This document shows positions 60,659 through 64,000 of a DNA stretch of 64,000 nucleotides, in pieces; the stretch's first letter is position 1; every line of letters begins with the position of its first letter. A model generated the notes under the pieces. The model searched no databases. It was not told the DNA's origin and worked only from the letters and a program-made list of their open reading frames with translations. Origin of the DNA: Brumimicrobium oceani (GTDB lineage: Bacteria; Bacteroidota; Bacteroidia; Flavobacteriales_D; Crocinitomicaceae); assembly GCF_003143775.1 (NCBI RefSeq), contig NZ_QFRJ01000004.1:1-64000 (forward strand). Reading direction: 5' to 3'. A program made the position numbers and the translations under genes.

Positions 60659-62473
60659 TTAATCCTTAATTTCTGTATCTGCTATTTCATAGCCCTCTGC
60701 TTCTAGGCCTTCAACCTCTTTATCCTCTGCGCCATGAGTTAATTTCTTCAATCTTTTCAGGAACAATAAAAGAAGGAATCCGAAACTTACTGTGAAAATA
60801 GTCAGCCACATAAAGGTTTGGTACTCTTGCTCGTTCTGCTCTTCTGTTAAAACAAATGAAACGCCATAATCTTTACCATCACCTTTATTTTCAATATTTT
60901 TTGCAGATTCACCATCTTTTTCGAACACTAGACGCGCATGATAAGGAGTTTCTCTAGTTGCATTATTCTCTTCAAGCACCTCTTTTAACTCAGACTTACG
61001 TTCGTCTTCTAGTTTGAACATTCCATTCAAATCTTTTTGTGTTTCGAACTCAGCAAACTGAATTTGATTGTCTTCCAAAAATACATTACTTTTTATTTCA
61101 AAGTTTTTATCTTCATTAATTGGATAATCATAAACGGTAACAATTTTATTGTTTTGGTTCTTGATTTCCATAGAATCTTTTACCATGAAATCCGTTAATT
61201 GACCTTTATCAAAAACAACCTCACCAGAATAAGGAGTTAACTGAGAAGATTCTCCAATACTTCCGGCCAATTTATTACCAAATCCTGTTGCAGCAAAGAA
61301 AATACCCATCATGATAGATGCATATTTTAAAGGCGCCAACTTAGTAATGAAAGACAGGGAAACTGGAGAAGTTGAAAGCTCTCCAATTGTGTGGAATAAG
61401 TACGAAAGGAAAATCCAGAACATGGCTGCCTTACCAAAAGTTTCAGAACTTGCTTCTTTTGATGCGAACATCATAAATACATATCCAAGACCCATGATAA
61501 TGGTACCAATTGCCATTTTGAAAAGAGAAGAAGATTCTCTACCACGTTTTTTCCACCATACCCAGAAACCACCAATTACAGTTCCGAAAATAATAATATA
61601 GGCAGCGTTTAAAGATTGGAACACTGCGGCAGGAATTTCCTCCATCCAACTCAATCCAATTGTTCTGTCAATTTTAGTATCAGTGTAAAGGTTCATTAAT
61701 CCTCCAGCTTGCTCGAAAGCTCCCCAGAAAACAATAACGATTAGGAAAGAAATTAAAAGTACAATAATTCTATCTTTTTCAATTTTAGATAAAGGTTTAT
61801 TTGCTGCCGCTTTTTCTGCTGGACTCACCTTATCACCTCCTGTAAATTCACCTACACCAACAAGAAACTTTTGTCCCCAAATATAAACTGCTTGCCCTAG
61901 TAACATACCGATACCTGCCAAACCGAATCCGTAGTGCCAGCCATAGTAATAAGCCACTAAACCAACTGAAATACTTGCCAAGAAAGCACCAATATTAATT
62001 CCGATGTAGAAAATAGTAAAACCGCTATCTCTTCTAATGTCTCCTGGAGCATACAAACCACCAACCATTGTAGAAATGTTCGGTTTTAATCCACCTACAC
62101 CTAAAATGATTAATGCCAATCCCGTAAAGAAGGCCCAATCTTGCGGAATAGCCAAAACCCCGTGACCAATACACAGCAGGAGTCCACCGTACATTACCGT
62201 CTTTTTTTGCCCTAAAAACTTGTCGGCAATCCACCCCCCTGGAATAGAAGCTACATAAACAAACATGGTATACCATCCATACAACCAAATTGCATCTTTA
62301 CTGCTCCATCCTAATCCTGGGTCAACTGCGGTAGCAGAAGCTGCGATATATAAGGTAAGAATACCTCGCATTCCATAATATGAGAACCTTTCCCACATTT
62401 CCGTAAAGAATAAAATAAACAATCCTACTGGATGTCCTAAGAACTCTTTTTTCACACTTGCATCTAAACTCAT
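60659..62473 (-). CDS. POT-family proton-peptide symporter (second of pair)
   Basis: A 604-residue paralogue of the downstream transporter, with FFTEMWERFSYYGMRGILTLY (~22-42) and FYIGINIGAFLAS motifs. An extra charged segment of ~130 residues (~410-545) sits just before the last helix, a different place from the insertion in its partner. The start (ATG 62473) is clear. Substrate choice (di- or tripeptides) is inferred from the family. Confidence 0.9.
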   Translation of the reverse strand: MSLDASVKKEFLGHPVGLFILFFTEMWERFSYYGMRGILTLYIAASATAVDPGLGWSSKDAIWLYGWYTMFVYVASIPGGWIADKFLGQKKTVMYGGLLLCIGHGVLAIPQDWAFFTGLALIILGVGGLKPNISTMVGGLYAPGDIRRDSGFTIFYIGINIGAFLASISVGLVAYYYGWHYGFGLAGIGMLLGQAVYIWGQKFLVGVGEFTGGDKVSPAEKAAANKPLSKIEKDRIIVLLISFLIVIVFWGAFEQAGGLMNLYTDTKIDRTIGLSWMEEIPAAVFQSLNAAYIIIFGTVIGGFWVWWKKRGRESSSLFKMAIGTIIMGLGYVFMMFASKEASSETFGKAAMFWIFLSYLFHTIGELSTSPVSLSFITKLAPLKYASIMMGIFFAATGFGNKLAGSIGESSQLTPYSGEVVFDKGQLTDFMVKDSMEIKNQNNKIVTVYDYPINEDKNFEIKSNVFLEDNQIQFAEFETQKDLNGMFKLEDERKSELKEVLEENNATRETPYHARLVFEKDGESAKNIENKGDGKDYGVSFVLTEEQNEQEYQTFMWLTIFTVSFGFLLLLFLKRLKKLTHGAEDKEVEGLEAEGYEIADTEIKD

Positions 62474-62886
62474 ACTTGTTTCATTAGTATTTGGGTCGTG
62501 AAAATAATTAAAATTATTGAGCCTTAGCCAAATTACGTTAATTTAGTTTAGGGAAGAAAGAAATACAATCTACAAAGCCTTCGTCATTTTAGAGATATTG
62601 GTGGTCATCTTAATTCTGCAAACAAGATTCTAATACAAGAACAAAGGATATATTAACCAGGGAAATAGACACTTTTCTTACTTCAAAAAACACTAATGTT
62701 CTAATTTTCATCTATCAAATAGACAACCCGATTCTGACCGACACTTCCCCTTTCGACGAAAAGGGTACGCGTTGATTTATAACAGCATTTAGCCACTCAA
62801 TTTTCATTAGGCTACATTTGAAAATCAACTCACTTATCGAATACCTCATAAATAGTCCTATTTTTACACTTTATAAACACTTAAGT
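62474..62886. other. divergent intergenic region
   Basis: About 410 bases between the divergent POT and M1 peptidase genes; it must hold both promoters. A small stem (CCCTTT near 62748 with AAAGGG near 62760) is visible. No exact TTG/TAnnTTTG promoter and no gene were found. Confidence 0.4.
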
Positions 62887-64000
62887 ATGATTAAAAAAAT
62901 TTTTACCGCATTTACAATTTTGGCTTTATTTTCGTGTAATCAAGAGGGAAATAAGGAGGAAACAACAGTTGAAAACAAAACAGAAGAAAATGAAGTTGTT
63001 GTGACAAACCACAGTTACGCCAGGCTAAATCAAGTTAGAACACTTCACATAGATTTAGAGTTAGCGCTGAACGTGCAAAACAAAACCATTGATGGTGTAG
63101 CGAGACACCGTGTAAAAAATGAAGGTTTCGACAAAGTCTATTTCGACATTAAAGACCTAGACATCAAAAAGGTTACCTTAGGTGCAAGAAACAACGAAAC
63201 AGAAACCCAATTCGAGATTGGTGAATATGACTCGCTTTTGGGCTCACCACTCATTGTAGACTTACAAGTGGGAGATTTATTTGTGAATGTTTACTACTCT
63301 ACTTCTCCAAATGCTGAGGCTCTTGGTTGGTTGGCACCTGAATTAACAGGAAGTGGAAAGTATCCATTCGTTTATACTCAAGGACAAGCCATTCTAACAA
63401 GAACTTGGATTCCAATTCAAGATACTCCTGAAAACAGAATTACTTATACAGCGACCGTGAAAGCTCCTGAGGGAATGTCAACAATTATGAGCGCTACAAA
63501 CCCTACTGAATTAAACGGAAATAATGAGTTTCGTCATGAAATGAAACAGCCTATCCCCTCCTATTTAATCGCATTGACTGCTGGGGAGTTAGAATACAGA
63601 AAGCTAGGTAAAAACTCTGGTGTTTATGCCGAACCACACATGATTGATGCCGCTGAAAAGGAATTTAAAGACATTCCGAAAATGATGATTGTTGCGGAAG
63701 AATTATATGGTAAATACCTTTGGGATGTCTACGATGTCTTGGTACTACCTTATTCTTTCCCATTTGGAGGAATGGAAAACCCAAGATTAACTTTCTTGAC
63801 TCCTACCCTCGTTGCAGGAGACGGAAGTTTAGTAAGCACTGTAGCTCATGAATTAGCGCATTCCTGGTCTGGAAACTTAGTTACCAATGCTTCATGGGAT
63901 GATTTCTGGTTGAATGAAGGGTTTACCGTATATTTTGAAAACAGAATAATGGAAGGAGTTTATGGTAAAGAAGTAGCTGATATGCTAGCAATAATTGAGC
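62887..64000 (+). CDS. M1-family aminopeptidase lipoprotein, partial
   Basis: The first 371 codons of a gene that runs past the window end. It is a lipoprotein (lipobox ALFSC, Cys17) with a M1/leukotriene A4 hydrolase-like peptidase: N-terminal beta-sandwich (~40-220, LHIDLELALNVQNKTIDGVARH), the substrate-binding GGMENP (~296-301), zinc site HELAHSWSG and the downstream WLNEGFTVYFEN with the third zinc ligand. Probably trims peptides at the cell surface, in keeping with the adjacent peptide transporters. Confidence 0.92.
   Translation, partial: MIKKIFTAFTILALFSCNQEGNKEETTVENKTEENEVVVTNHSYARLNQVRTLHIDLELALNVQNKTIDGVARHRVKNEGFDKVYFDIKDLDIKKVTLGARNNETETQFEIGEYDSLLGSPLIVDLQVGDLFVNVYYSTSPNAEALGWLAPELTGSGKYPFVYTQGQAILTRTWIPIQDTPENRITYTATVKAPEGMSTIMSATNPTELNGNNEFRHEMKQPIPSYLIALTAGELEYRKLGKNSGVYAEPHMIDAAEKEFKDIPKMMIVAEELYGKYLWDVYDVLVLPYSFPFGGMENPRLTFLTPTLVAGDGSLVSTVAHELAHSWSGNLVTNASWDDFWLNEGFTVYFENRIMEGVYGKEVADMLAIIE

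Noticed and set aside
1-64000. prophage, integrase or insertion-sequence genes
   Set aside because: No transposase, integrase or phage structural protein was recognised in any frame.

Overview
The window is about 64 kb of low-GC chromosome from a member of the Bacteroidota, most likely a gliding-type Flavobacteriales (the gene set would suit a Crocinitomicaceae- or Cryomorphaceae-like lineage, but the genus cannot be fixed from this sequence alone). The evidence is the gldE-gldD pair, a PorP/SprF-family type IX secretion (T9SS) protein, many secreted proteins ending in T9SS type A or type B (CHU_C) sorting domains, promoters of the TTG-N18-20-TAnnTTTG type, lipoproteins with SC lipoboxes, and an almost complete lack of Shine-Dalgarno sequences. 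No rRNA, tRNA, CRISPR array, prophage or insertion-sequence transposase was recognised.

Layout. 1-5 kb: an OmpA/TPR lipoprotein, folK and sppA. 5.3-14.7 kb: the conserved gliding and DNA-maintenance block gldD-gldE-ssb-(two inserted genes)-mutY, divergent from HU, a 30-residue very basic protein missed by ordinary ORF calling, ribonuclease G and recX. 14.7-25.4 kb: housekeeping genes (dolichyl-phosphate-mannose-type glycosyltransferase, dihydroorotase, DUF4296 lipoprotein, acyl-CoA thioesterase, membrane-anchored glutamate-synthase-like protein, CYTH protein, GAPDH, Kelch T9SS protein, recG). 25.4-34.1 kb: an accessory surface-protein island with a 1326-residue beta-helix protein, a divergent XRE regulator in a probable operon with a type B adhesin, a two-gene secreted operon broken by palindromic repeats, and an orphan CHU_C fragment. 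34.2-41.5 kb: acyl-CoA synthetase; an operon of ECF sigma factor, a probable inner-to-outer-membrane anti-sigma/beta-barrel fusion, and PorP/SprF; a long gene-free stretch; and an unassigned protein with kinase-fold motifs. 41.7-46 kb: Cu/Zn superoxide dismutase convergent with a TonB receptor, a Met-rich lipoprotein and a Cys-motif protein (probable copper handling). 46-64 kb: T9SS protein, zinc-finger/FAD monooxygenase fusion, EamA transporter, membrane MutS-like ATPase, thioredoxin, ferritin, M1 peptidases, S4 protein and a tandem pair of POT peptide transporters.

The most interesting items are (i) the sigma / two-membrane anti-sigma barrel / PorP operon, which may let the outer membrane or the T9SS signal directly to transcription; (ii) the neighbouring kinase-fold protein; (iii) a degenerate ~190-bp intergenic element present in inverted copies beside gldD and beyond porP; (iv) four TGTAAC boxes in two 21-bp-spaced pairs upstream of the zinc-finger monooxygenase; and (v) hairpin (REP-like) repeats, one of which ends a reading frame. 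Functions are assigned by reading motifs; no database search was run.
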